Shown in pieces: positions 26,198-34,446 of a stretch of 64,000 nt of DNA. Made by a program: the position numbers and the translations under genes. Location: the NCBI GenBank assembly GCA_051656905.1, contig JBOFJQ010000036.1:1-64000 (forward strand). Reading direction: 5' to 3'. Source of the stretch: JAGNZR01 sp051656905. GTDB taxonomy: Bacteria; Fusobacteriota; Fusobacteriia; Fusobacteriales; Fusobacteriaceae. Below the pieces are notes generated by a model. The model made no database searches and was not told the origin of the DNA. It saw nothing but the letters and a program-made list of their open reading frames with translations. Each line of letters opens with the position of its first letter. The stretch's first letter is position 1.

Positions 26198-26920
26198 ATG
26201 GAATTCTTAAAAGCGGGAGATTCAGCTTTGATTATTGAAGTTGGTAACGAAATTTCCCCAGAAATAAATTTTAAATTAAAGAAAATTACAGAATATTTAG
26301 ATGCATTAGAAAATGATTTTATAACGGATTTACTTCCAACTTATAAATCAATGATTGTTTATTATAATCCTTTAAAAATCTCTTTTGATAGTTTAAAAAA
26401 AATTATTGAAGAGGGTTTTGATACTGAAAAAGCAGAAGGAAATGCATTAAGAAAAGAGATTGTAGAGATTCCAGTGTTATATGGAGGAGAATACGGTTTA
26501 GATATAGAGAATATAGCTAGTCACAATAAAATATCTGTGGAAGAAGTAATAAAAATTCATACATCTGAAGAGTATCTTATATATATGCTTGGCTTTACTC
26601 CTGGATTTCCTTATTTAGGAGGAATGTCTAAAAAAATAGCAACTCCTAGACTTGAAACCCCTAGAGTAAAAATACCAGCAGGGTCAGTGGGGATAGCAGG
26701 AGAGCAAACAGGGGTATATCCTATAGAAAGTCCAGGAGGATGGCAATTGTTAGGTAGAAGTCCATTGGAGTTTTTCTCACCTTTAAAAGAGAGACCTTTT
26801 CTTCTGAAGGCTGGAGATTATATAAAATTTAAGTCTATTTCTCAAGAAGAATATGATGAGATAAAAAAAGAAATAATTTCAGGTAACTATGTTGAAAAAA
26901 GATATTTAAAGGAGATGTAG
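26198..26920 (+). CDS. pxpB: 5-oxoprolinase subunit B (KipI family)
   Basis: The 240-residue protein has an N-terminal half ending near VEIPVLYGGEYGLDIE and a cyclophilin-like C-terminal half with YMLGFTPGFPYLGG, TPRLETPRVKIPAGSVGIAGEQTGVYP and SPGGWQLLGRSPL, which are invariant in the KipI/PxpB family. It forms a complex with PxpC and is encoded two bases before it. Confidence 0.95.
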   Translation: MEFLKAGDSALIIEVGNEISPEINFKLKKITEYLDALENDFITDLLPTYKSMIVYYNPLKISFDSLKKIIEEGFDTEKAEGNALRKEIVEIPVLYGGEYGLDIENIASHNKISVEEVIKIHTSEEYLIYMLGFTPGFPYLGGMSKKIATPRLETPRVKIPAGSVGIAGEQTGVYPIESPGGWQLLGRSPLEFFSPLKERPFLLKAGDYIKFKSISQEEYDEIKKEIISGNYVEKRYLKEM

Positions 26921-26922
26921 GA

Positions 26923-27945
26923 ATGAGTAGTTTTGAAATATTAGATGCAGGATTATTGACTACAGTTCAAGATCTAGGGAGACATGGATATCAGAGGTAT
27001 GGTGTTTCTCAGTCTGGAGTAATGGATGTTTTTTCTGCTAGAATTGCCAATGAATTAGTGGGTAATTTAAAGGGTGATGCTTTGCTAGAAATGACATTAA
27101 AAGGGGCTTCTATAAAGTTTTTACAGGAGATGGTAATTGCAATAACAGGAGCTGAATGTGAGGCTTATATAAATGATAAAAAAATTGAACTTTGGAGAAG
27201 CTATAAAGTTTTTTCTGGTGATAAATTAAAAATAGGGTTTTTAAAAGATGGATTAAGATCATATTTGTCTTTTTCAGGGGGAATAGATGTTCCTTTAATA
27301 ATGGAGAGTAGATCTACAAATTTAAAAGCTAACATAGGTGGATTTGAAGGAAGAAAATTAAAAATTGGAGATCAAATTAAAGTCTTTTCTAAGAATAATC
27401 CAATTTTAAAAAAATTAAAACCAGAAATTATACCTAAATATGCAAAAGAAATAGAAATTGGAGTTATTTTAGGTCAACAAGAACATTGTTTTTCAGAAAA
27501 AGGGAAAGAAACATTTTTTACTAGTGAATACACTGTAAAATCAGAAAGTGACAGAATGGGGATAAGGGTTTCTGGAGATAAAGTAGAACACACAGATGGT
27601 GCAGATATTATATCAGATGGTATAACTTTTGGAGCTATTCAAATCCCTGGAAACGGGCAACCTATTATAATGATGGCTGATAGACAGACTATTGGGGGAT
27701 ATACAAAAATAGGGAATGTAATATCTGTTGATTTATCAAAATTATCTCAAGCAATTCCAGGAGACGTATTGAGATTTAAAAAAATAGAGCTAGAAGAAGC
27801 TGTAAGTAAAATTAAGGAAGAAGAGGAACTAATAAATAATAAAGATTCCTATATAACTATTTCAGAAGAAAATACTAGCAACCTATATACAGTTGTTATA
27901 AACAATCATATATACAATATAGAAATAGCAGAGATTATTGATTAA
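26923..27945 (+). CDS. pxpC: 5-oxoprolinase subunit C (KipA family) with biotin-carrier-like tail
   Basis: The 340-residue protein belongs to the biotin-dependent-carboxyltransferase-like family (CT_A_B). Landmarks are DAGLLTTVQDLGRHGYQRYGVSQSGVMD at the start, LSFSGGIDVP, GVILGQQEHCF, SDRMGIRVSG and ILMADRQTIGGYTKIG-like MMADRQTIGGY. The usual domain ends near residue 295. An extra tail ends in LYTVVINNHIYNIEIAEI (about residues 321-338), whose pattern resembles the N-terminal strands of the biotin carrier MmdC. No biotinyl Lys motif follows. It completes the pxp operon. Confidence 0.93.
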   Translation: MSSFEILDAGLLTTVQDLGRHGYQRYGVSQSGVMDVFSARIANELVGNLKGDALLEMTLKGASIKFLQEMVIAITGAECEAYINDKKIELWRSYKVFSGDKLKIGFLKDGLRSYLSFSGGIDVPLIMESRSTNLKANIGGFEGRKLKIGDQIKVFSKNNPILKKLKPEIIPKYAKEIEIGVILGQQEHCFSEKGKETFFTSEYTVKSESDRMGIRVSGDKVEHTDGADIISDGITFGAIQIPGNGQPIIMMADRQTIGGYTKIGNVISVDLSKLSQAIPGDVLRFKKIELEEAVSKIKEEEELINNKDSYITISEENTSNLYTVVINNHIYNIEIAEIID

Positions 27946-28014
27946 AGGGAAAATAATAGTTGAAGCGATAAAAATATTTGTAAATTTATGGGGGTTATAG
28001 ATAGTTAGTGATAT

Positions 28015-28029
28015 ATAACTTTTAGTTAT
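28015..28029. promoter_or_regulatory. Putative LysR box before the second AspT/SucE-like transporter
   Basis: ATAACTTTTAGTTAT is identical to the box at 13725-13739, and the flanking bases match too (TATAAC...TTATG, 17 bp identical). It begins 59 bp before the -10 hexamer, exactly as at the first transporter promoter. Confidence 0.8.
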
Positions 28030-28070
28030 GTAAGAATAACTAATTCTTTATAAATAAAAAAACATAAAGA

Positions 28071-28079
28071 TGATAGTAT
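28071..28079 (+). promoter_or_regulatory. Extended -10 promoter of the second transporter gene
   Basis: TGATAGTAT holds an extended -10 (TG, one base, TAGTAT at 28074-28079) without a clear -35. The start would be near 28086, with a leader of about 146 bases. It makes this gene independent of the pxp operon. Confidence 0.7.
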
Positions 28080-28231
28080 GTCTTAAAGGAGTTTGAGTGA
28101 ACTTTTTTAGTTTTAAATGTTCTGAAAATAAATTTTTTTAAAATAAAAAAATGTGATGGGAGGTGTTTTTCTAATAATGGATATTAGTTAAAAAGTTTGG
28201 AAGTTTTTTCAAGAAAAAGGGGTGAGTTTAT

Positions 28232-29596
28232 ATGCATTTTGATTTATCAAGTTTTTTAATGGATCAGTTTGTTTTAATGTTTTTAACGCTTGCAATAGGG
28301 ATGTTAGTGGGGAAAATATTAAAGTTAGGAACATCGGGTACTCTATTTGTTGGACTGGGAATAGGATGGTGGATAAAAAAATATGCTGAGAGCATGTTAA
28401 TAAATTCAGACAGTACTGCTAAGGTAATTAAATCTGCAAAAAAATTAATATCAATTTCTGTTGTGGATGAGCTGTTTTTTACTTTGTTTTTAGTATTCTT
28501 TGTAGCATCAGTAGGGTTACTAGCAGCAGATAAAATAGCAATTGTTCTTAAAAAATATGGAGTAAAATTTGTAATATTAGGGTTTATAATAACAGCTATG
28601 GGAGCAGCAGCTACTTATGGAAGTACTTTTTTAATAAAAGGAATAAACCCGTATGAGGTAATGGGAGTATATTCTGGAGCTTTAACGAGCTCACCAGGAC
28701 TTGCAGCAGCCATAGAAACAACAAAAAATCATACTTCAGAATTAGTTGAGAAGTATGAGGGAGACTCTAAAGAAGAAAAAAGAAAAATGCTAGATATTAT
28801 AGACAAAAAATTAGTTGTAGATGATACACCAACTTTATCAGAGGATCAAAAGAAACAATATAGAGTTAATGCAGAGGCTGGAATAGGTGTAGGACACGCA
28901 ATAGGATATCCTTGGGGAGTTATTATTGTAATTGTAGCTATGCAACTAATACCAAGAATGTTTAAAATGAATCTTATTGAAGAGTATGAAAAGTTCAATA
29001 GTGAAATGAATGATGAAGAGACGAATGTTAGAGAGATAAAAGCAACATCTTTTGATTTAATATCATTTGGAGTTGTTTGTGTTGCAGGTTATTTAATAGG
29101 TCTTATAAAGGTATATCTAGGATCTACTTTGGGATGGTTCTCACTTAGTGCCACAGGTGGAGTACTAATAGCAGCATTAATTTTAGGGTATATAGGAAAA
29201 TTAGGTTGGCTATCTTTTAGAATGGACAAAAAAACTTTAGCAGAAGTAAGAGATATTGGACTTGCAATGTTCTTAGGAGTTGTGGGATTAAGATATGGGT
29301 TTGCTGCTATTGATTCTCTAACTGGTTCAGGATTAATGTTATCACTTACTTCAGTAGTAGTAGGATTAATAGCAATGGGAACTGGACTGTTAATAGGAAG
29401 ATACGTGTTAGGAATAAACTGGATTATGCTATCAGGGGCTATTTGTGGAGGGATGACATCAACTCCAGGACTAGGAGCTGCAATTTCATCAGTAGGTGGA
29501 AAGGACGATCCAGCAGCGGGTTATGGAGCAACATATCCATTTGCACTTTTTGGAATGGTTTTATTCACAATAATACTACATAAATTACCTATTTAG
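28232..29596 (+). CDS. AspT/SucE-type (AAE family) transporter, paralogue of 13915-15282
   Basis: The 454-residue membrane protein has the two GALTSSPGLAAAIE / GGMTSTPGLGAAIS signature repeats and the same missing RCK domain as its paralogue. Over the first 60 residues the two agree at 47 positions; the central charged loop diverges most (EGDSKEEKRKMLDIIDKK here). It shares the LysR box and promoter geometry with the first copy. Placement after the pxp operon could mean it serves glutamate or 5-oxoproline metabolism, but divergence in substrate is not visible. Confidence 0.85.
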   Translation: MHFDLSSFLMDQFVLMFLTLAIGMLVGKILKLGTSGTLFVGLGIGWWIKKYAESMLINSDSTAKVIKSAKKLISISVVDELFFTLFLVFFVASVGLLAADKIAIVLKKYGVKFVILGFIITAMGAAATYGSTFLIKGINPYEVMGVYSGALTSSPGLAAAIETTKNHTSELVEKYEGDSKEEKRKMLDIIDKKLVVDDTPTLSEDQKKQYRVNAEAGIGVGHAIGYPWGVIIVIVAMQLIPRMFKMNLIEEYEKFNSEMNDEETNVREIKATSFDLISFGVVCVAGYLIGLIKVYLGSTLGWFSLSATGGVLIAALILGYIGKLGWLSFRMDKKTLAEVRDIGLAMFLGVVGLRYGFAAIDSLTGSGLMLSLTSVVVGLIAMGTGLLIGRYVLGINWIMLSGAICGGMTSTPGLGAAISSVGGKDDPAAGYGATYPFALFGMVLFTIILHKLPI

Positions 29597-29623
29597 ATAA
29601 TTGAATTAAATAAAGTATTAAAT

Positions 29624-29668
29624 AAAATAAGGACTAGGTATTTAGAAGAATATCAGTCCTTATTTTTT
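29624..29668. terminator. Terminator between convergent genes
   Basis: AAAATAAGGACT (29624-29635) pairs with AGTCCTTATTTT (29655-29666), followed by T on the plus side and by AT-rich sequence on the minus side. Confidence 0.82.
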
Positions 29669-29732
29669 ATATGAGTGTCTAAATTTTATATTAGCCTTTA
29701 AATTTTATATTATTATTAAAATTATTTATTAG

Positions 29733-30539
29733 TTAATTATAAATTGGAAAGCATTGGTTCATACCATTTTTTAGTAATTCTTCAGTTCTTGTAGTTCCAT
29801 CTTTTAAAGTTGAAATTTTAAGATGTTTTCCTTTGAATCTTGTTAAATCAACAGGAATATTTGCTGAAATAATTATAGATTTAGCATTTTTTATATCTGT
29901 GTCAGTTAATTTGTTTCTTGTTTCATCGGGACAAACCAGTTCTATTTTTAGATTAATTCCTAAATTTTTGGCTTTAACTTCAAAAGAATTAGCACACATA
30001 TATGTATGAGCAATTCCTTGAGGACAGCCAACTACAACAACAATATCATAGTTAGAGTTATCTTTTAAAATAGGTGCAAAATCAACAGTAGACTCATTTG
30101 AAAAGAGTATAGCTAGAATCTCTTCTTCAGAAATAGATCTTAAAATCTCTGCTCTAATAGAATCTTTTAATAAAAGAACCGATAACTTTGACAAAGTATC
30201 AATATGTAAATTATTCATGTGAGAAGGACAAGCAATCATAAAAAATAAAGTTGAAGGATTACCATCAAGGGAGGCAAAATCAATTCCATTTTTTATTCTT
30301 CCAAAAACGATACAAGGGGATAAAACAGAATTACTTTTTGCATGAGGAATAGCAATTCCTTCTTCAAGTCCAGTTGAAGATTGTGACTCTCTTAAAAGAA
30401 TAGCTTTTTTAAATTCGCTGATGTCATTTATTTTTTTATTAACAAAAAGTAAATTAATTAACTCATCAATAACCTCTTCTTTAGTAGAACTTTCTAAATC
30501 AAGTTTTATTAACTCTTTGGATAACATATCTTTTAGCAT
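29733..30539 (-). CDS. Stand-alone PTS fructose-type EIIAB protein
   Basis: The 268-residue soluble fusion has EIIA-Fru first, with the phospho-accepting His66 in EGIAIPHAKS, and EIIB-Fru second, with the phospho-Cys172 in GCPQGIAHTYM. No EIIC membrane component is encoded nearby, and nothing else in the region suggests sugar uptake. It diverges from the regulator gene at 30762 over a region holding a 27-bp tandem repeat. It may act as a phosphorylation-dependent regulatory partner or work with an EIIC elsewhere; I cannot decide. Confidence 0.88.
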   Translation of the reverse strand: MLKDMLSKELIKLDLESSTKEEVIDELINLLFVNKKINDISEFKKAILLRESQSSTGLEEGIAIPHAKSNSVLSPCIVFGRIKNGIDFASLDGNPSTLFFMIACPSHMNNLHIDTLSKLSVLLLKDSIRAEILRSISEEEILAILFSNESTVDFAPILKDNSNYDIVVVVGCPQGIAHTYMCANSFEVKAKNLGINLKIELVCPDETRNKLTDTDIKNAKSIIISANIPVDLTRFKGKHLKISTLKDGTTRTEELLKNGMNQCFPIYN

Positions 30540-30645
30540 TGCCTACCATCCTTATAAATATTTATATTAAAAAGAAAAATGTATGTTATATTGTTAGAGA
30601 AAAAATAGGTAATTCCTTTTCATAAGAAAAAAATAGAGCCCTTAT

Positions 30646-30699
30646 TTTTATAAATTATAATAACATTTTTATTTTTATAAATTATAATAACATTTTTAT
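30646..30699. repeat. Perfect 27-bp tandem direct repeat between divergent genes
   Basis: Positions 30646-30672 are repeated exactly at 30673-30699. Each unit contains TTATAAATTATAATAA, a near-palindrome. It lies 63 bp before the regulator ATG and 107 bp from the EIIAB ATG, and may hold paired binding sites for the regulator. Confidence 0.85.
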
Positions 30700-30761
30700 T
30701 ATTATAAGGTATAATTAATTAAAAACAAAGTTAAAAAATAATTATAAAATAGGAGTTATTA

Positions 30762-32048
30762 ATGAAAGTAGCGATAATAGGACCTATAGATTCTTGTACA
30801 AGAATAGAAGAGGTAATGAAAAAATATTTTAAAAATTTTAAAGTAGAAAAATATCCTGTGAGTAAAATAGATGATGCTTATTTAGAAGCTAAAAAAGCAC
30901 AAGAAAAATGTGCAGCAATAATTTTTTCTGGTATAGGAGTTTACACAAAAGTAATGGAAAAAGTAGAAATTAGTTTGCCACATATTTATATCCCTCATTT
31001 AGCAGCAAGTATAATGAAACCATTATGGGAGCTTAAAGAGAAATACCCAAATTGCAGAAGCATTTCAATAGATTCAATATGTGATAGTGAAGAAGTTTAT
31101 GATATTTTTAAAGAATTAAATCTAGAAGGGTTTGATATAAAAATAAAAGGATATTCTCATGAGGCGGAAGAAGGAGACTATGTAGAGTTTCATAAAAAAA
31201 ATCAAGAAGAAAAGAAAAATAGTGTAGCTATAGTAGGGCTTGGATGGGTTTATGAAGAGTTGAAAAATAGAGGATATAATGCCATTAGACTCTATCCAAT
31301 TATAAGCACAATAAGATATTCTATAAATGAACTAATTCATAAACTGAATGTTAGAGATGCAAAAGAAGCAACGATAGCAGTTCAATTAATAAAAGTAAAT
31401 ATGGATATAGAAAGTGATCATTATAGAATAATGGAGATTAAATCTATAGTGGAGGGAGAGCTAGTTGAGTATTTAAAAGAAATTCAAGGTTCCATATTTA
31501 ATTCAGGTTGGGATCAGTATGTTATTTATACTACAACAGGAGCTTTAAGTAACAAAGATAATATATCTTTATTAAGACAAAAAATGAAATCCTTGGAAGT
31601 TAAAAAAATAAAGTTAGCAATAGGGAATGGGTATAGTAAAACAGCTTACAAAGGAGAGATGAACGCTAAAAAAGCTTTAAAAAAATCTCTTATGGAAAAA
31701 GAAAGTTCAATATATGAAGTAAGCGATGAAAAGATAAAAGGGCCATTGCTATCTTTTGACGAATTAGAGTATGATTATGTTGTTGCTAGTGATGATATTA
31801 AAGACTTGTCGGAAAAATTAAAGGTTAATATTCTTTATTTAAAAAAAATAGAAGCAATTATAAAAAAATATGGAAAAAATCTATTTACCAGTGATGAACT
31901 ATCAAATTATTTAGGGATAAGTATAAGAAGTGGAAATAGACTTATAAAAAAAATAATTGATGGTGGCTATGGAAAAAGAAAAGAAATTAAAAGTGTAAAT
32001 ACAGTTGGAAGACCCAAAGAGACTATAGAAATAGATTTGTGTAAGTAA
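30762..32048 (+). CDS. Transcriptional regulator with GTP-cyclohydrolase-III/GGDEF-like middle and C-terminal HTH
   Basis: The 428-residue soluble protein has three regions. Residues 1-125 look like a Rossmann-type sensing domain (MKVAIIGPIDSC, SGIGVYTKVMEK). The middle, about 150-320, has IGNGYSKTAYKGEMNAKKALKKSL, which recalls the nucleotide-binding palm fold of GTP cyclohydrolase III and GGDEF proteins. Residues 355-428 form a winged HTH (LFTSDELSNYLGISIRSGNRLIKKI). I know similar proteins only as uncharacterised regulators beside M20 peptidase genes. Position suggests control of the peptidase module at 32359 and of EIIAB. Assignment of the middle domain is by pattern only. Confidence 0.65.
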   Translation: MKVAIIGPIDSCTRIEEVMKKYFKNFKVEKYPVSKIDDAYLEAKKAQEKCAAIIFSGIGVYTKVMEKVEISLPHIYIPHLAASIMKPLWELKEKYPNCRSISIDSICDSEEVYDIFKELNLEGFDIKIKGYSHEAEEGDYVEFHKKNQEEKKNSVAIVGLGWVYEELKNRGYNAIRLYPIISTIRYSINELIHKLNVRDAKEATIAVQLIKVNMDIESDHYRIMEIKSIVEGELVEYLKEIQGSIFNSGWDQYVIYTTTGALSNKDNISLLRQKMKSLEVKKIKLAIGNGYSKTAYKGEMNAKKALKKSLMEKESSIYEVSDEKIKGPLLSFDELEYDYVVASDDIKDLSEKLKVNILYLKKIEAIIKKYGKNLFTSDELSNYLGISIRSGNRLIKKIIDGGYGKRKEIKSVNTVGRPKETIEIDLCK

Positions 32049-32123
32049 AAGGTATTTAAAATATATTTTAAATAGATGAAGATAAAGTCTCAACTGTAAT
32101 ATAAAAAATTAAATAAGTGTTTA

Positions 32124-32170
32124 AATTAGTCTTAGTCCTATATTTTTAGAGCTAAGACTAATTGTTTTTT
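32124..32170 (+). terminator. Terminator after the regulator gene
   Basis: AATTAGTCTTAG (32124-32135) pairs perfectly with CTAAGACTAATT (32152-32163), followed by GTTTTTT. Confidence 0.87.
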
Positions 32171-32222
32171 GAGTAAAATATCTAAAGAAAAGAATGAAAT
32201 GTTCTAAAAAAATATAAAATGG

Positions 32223-32251
32223 TTGACAAAAATCGAAAAAGGTAATAAAAT
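32223..32251 (+). promoter_or_regulatory. Promoter of the M20 peptidase module
   Basis: Perfect TTGACA (32223-32228) and TAAAAT (32246-32251) are 17 bp apart. The leader of about 100 bases contains an ACGTC/GACGT inverted repeat (32282-32303, 12-base loop) followed by a T-run; a 5-bp stem is too weak to call an attenuator, but it could be an operator. Confidence 0.78.
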
Positions 32252-32358
32252 AATTTTTATAATAAAAGACATATTCAAGACACGTCGTTAAATCAGAAGA
32301 CGTTATATTTTTTCTAAAATAATAATTAAAAATAAAAAGTATAAAGGGATGAATTAGT

Positions 32359-33681
32359 ATGAACAGAAAAGAATTAAAGGAAAAAGTTATTCGTGCAATA
32401 GATGAGAGCAGAGAGTCTATTATTAATGTTGGAAGAGAGATTTATGAAAATCCTGAATTAGGTTTTAAGGAATTTAAGACAACAGAAAAAGCAGCTAACT
32501 TTTTAAAAAACTTAGGATTAGGAGTAGAAACTAATATTGCTGTAACAGGATGTAAAGCAATTATTGACTCAGGAAAACAAGGTCCAAATATATCAATATT
32601 AGGTGAGTTAGATTCTGTTTCATGTGCAGATCATTGTGATGCTGTAGAAGGGGGAGCTGTTCATGCGTGTGGACATAATATTCAGGTAGCAGGAATGTTA
32701 GGAGCAGCATTAGGACTTGTAAAAAGTGGAGTTATGCCAGAGCTTAATGGAAAAGTAACTATAATGGGGACACCATCGGAAGAGTTTATCGAACTTGAAT
32801 ACAGAGCTTCTTTAAGAGAGAAAGGATTATTAAAATATTTTGGTGGAAAACAAGAACTTATTTATAAAGGATATTTTGATGATGTAGATATGTCAGTAAT
32901 GTTTCATTCTTTAGATATGGCAGGAAAATCAGCACTAGTAGGTCCAGTAAGTAATGGATTTATAGGAAAAAAAGTTACCTTTATAGGAAAAGAAGCTCAT
33001 GCAGGATCTGCTCCACACGAAGGAATAAATGCTTTAAATGCTGCTATGTTAGCAATAAATAATATTCATGCTCAAAGAGAAACATTTAAAGATACTGATA
33101 GGGTAAGAGTTCATCCAATAATTACAAAGGGTGGAGATATAGTAAACTCTGTTCCTGCAGAAGTGAAAATGGAATCATATGTTAGAGCAAGAACGATTGA
33201 AGGAATGTTAGATTCAAATATTAAGGTAGATAGGGCGCTTAAAGCAGGAGCTATGGCATTAGGAGCAAGCGTAGAAATCACATCTATTCCAGGATATTTA
33301 CCTATACTTAGAACACCAGCTTTAGATGATATATTTAAAGAGAATTTATTATTTTTAGGAATAGAAGAGGATAAAATTGATGAAGGTGGAGATTTTACAG
33401 GATCATTCGATTTTGGAGATGTTTCTCAACTGATGCCAGCTATCCATCCAATGATTGGAGGAATATCAGGGAATCTTCACACTAGAGGTTATAAAATTGT
33501 GGATGAAGAATTAGCTTACATTATTCCAGCTAAAGCTATGGCTTTAACAATAGTGGATTTATTATTTGATGATGCAAGTTCAGCAAAAAAAATACTTGAA
33601 AATTTCAAACCAAAAATGACAAAAGAAGAGTATTTAAAATTTATGCAAGATAGAGATAAAGTAGAGATATTTAAAGGTTAA
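32359..33681 (+). CDS. M20D-family amidohydrolase/peptidase
   Basis: The 440-residue metal-dependent hydrolase belongs to the M20D (AbgB/aminoacylase-like) branch. Landmarks are LGELDSVSC, GGAVHACGHNIQVAGMLGAALGL with metal-binding His, PSEEFIE with the catalytic Glu, and HAGSAPHEGINALNAAMLAINNIHAQRE in the lid domain. It is cytoplasmic. It would release an amino acid from an N-acyl amino acid, p-aminobenzoyl-glutamate-like amide or short peptide. It is the first gene of a four-gene operon with two membrane proteins and a second M20 enzyme. Confidence 0.88.
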   Translation: MNRKELKEKVIRAIDESRESIINVGREIYENPELGFKEFKTTEKAANFLKNLGLGVETNIAVTGCKAIIDSGKQGPNISILGELDSVSCADHCDAVEGGAVHACGHNIQVAGMLGAALGLVKSGVMPELNGKVTIMGTPSEEFIELEYRASLREKGLLKYFGGKQELIYKGYFDDVDMSVMFHSLDMAGKSALVGPVSNGFIGKKVTFIGKEAHAGSAPHEGINALNAAMLAINNIHAQRETFKDTDRVRVHPIITKGGDIVNSVPAEVKMESYVRARTIEGMLDSNIKVDRALKAGAMALGASVEITSIPGYLPILRTPALDDIFKENLLFLGIEEDKIDEGGDFTGSFDFGDVSQLMPAIHPMIGGISGNLHTRGYKIVDEELAYIIPAKAMALTIVDLLFDDASSAKKILENFKPKMTKEEYLKFMQDRDKVEIFKG

Positions 33682-33720
33682 TTAAAATAAATTAAAATAA
33701 AATAAAAAAGGGGAGTTATT

Positions 33721-34431
33721 ATGGAAAATCAACAACACATGTTTTATGCAAATCATCCATTATTGTGGGGAGTTGCTGCTTTTGGAATTTTTATAGTTTT
33801 AATCCAATCAGGATTAATTATAAAAAAGTCAATTGAAGCAGGAAAAGCTTTAGGAATTACAGAGGAAAGTATAAAAAAGGGAATTAAAGTTAGTGCGGTA
33901 TCTAGTATAGGACCAGCTCTAGGAGTAGTTGGAAGTCTACTTGCATTATTAGTAACAATGGGATCTCCAGTTTCTACTGTAAGATTAAGTTTAATAGGAA
34001 GTTCAAATTATGAGGCAATGGCAGCAAACTTTGGAGCAAAAGCAATGGGATCTGAGTTATCAACAAATATGCTTCCAGTAGTATTTACAAATGCTTTATG
34101 GACAATGGCACTAGGTTCTCTAGGTTGGATAATTTTTGTTTTCTTATTCGCACATAAAATGGATAAAGTTAATGGATTATTAACTAATGGAAGAAAAGCT
34201 CTTTTACCAGCTGTAGGATTAGGAGCTATGTTAGGATCATTTGCTTTCTTTAACGTTGGAAATTTAATGAAAATTTCAACAAGCCCTGATATAACAGTTG
34301 CAGGTGTTTCTGGAATGATAATTATGGTTGTTTGTATTAAGCTTGGGGAGAAAAAGATTGGTTGGCTAAAAGAATGGGCACTTACTTTCGCAATGTTTGG
34401 TGGAGCAATAATAGGAACACTTATTAAATAA
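33721..34431 (+). CDS. DUF5058-like membrane protein
   Basis: The 236-residue protein has about six transmembrane segments. The first is at residues 15-35 (LLWGVAAFGIFIVLIQSG). A polar segment KKGIKVSAVSSIGPALGVVGSLLALLV follows, and GSSNYEAMAANFGAKAMGSE lies between segments 2 and 3. It fits the uncharacterised DUF5058 family. It sits between two M20 hydrolases and next to a second small membrane protein, so it is probably one half of a transporter for the hydrolase substrate. Confidence 0.72.
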   Translation: MENQQHMFYANHPLLWGVAAFGIFIVLIQSGLIIKKSIEAGKALGITEESIKKGIKVSAVSSIGPALGVVGSLLALLVTMGSPVSTVRLSLIGSSNYEAMAANFGAKAMGSELSTNMLPVVFTNALWTMALGSLGWIIFVFLFAHKMDKVNGLLTNGRKALLPAVGLGAMLGSFAFFNVGNLMKISTSPDITVAGVSGMIIMVVCIKLGEKKIGWLKEWALTFAMFGGAIIGTLIK

Positions 34432-34446
34432 AAGGGGATGAAAATA

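Noticed and set aside
27880..27945. PxpC tail as a working biotin carrier domain
   Set aside because: The AMKM biotinylation site and most of the domain are missing; at best it is a relic.
32282..32303. ACGTC/GACGT hairpin plus T-run as an attenuator before the M20 module
   Set aside because: A 5-bp stem with a 12-base loop is too weak for termination, and there is no leader peptide or aptamer.
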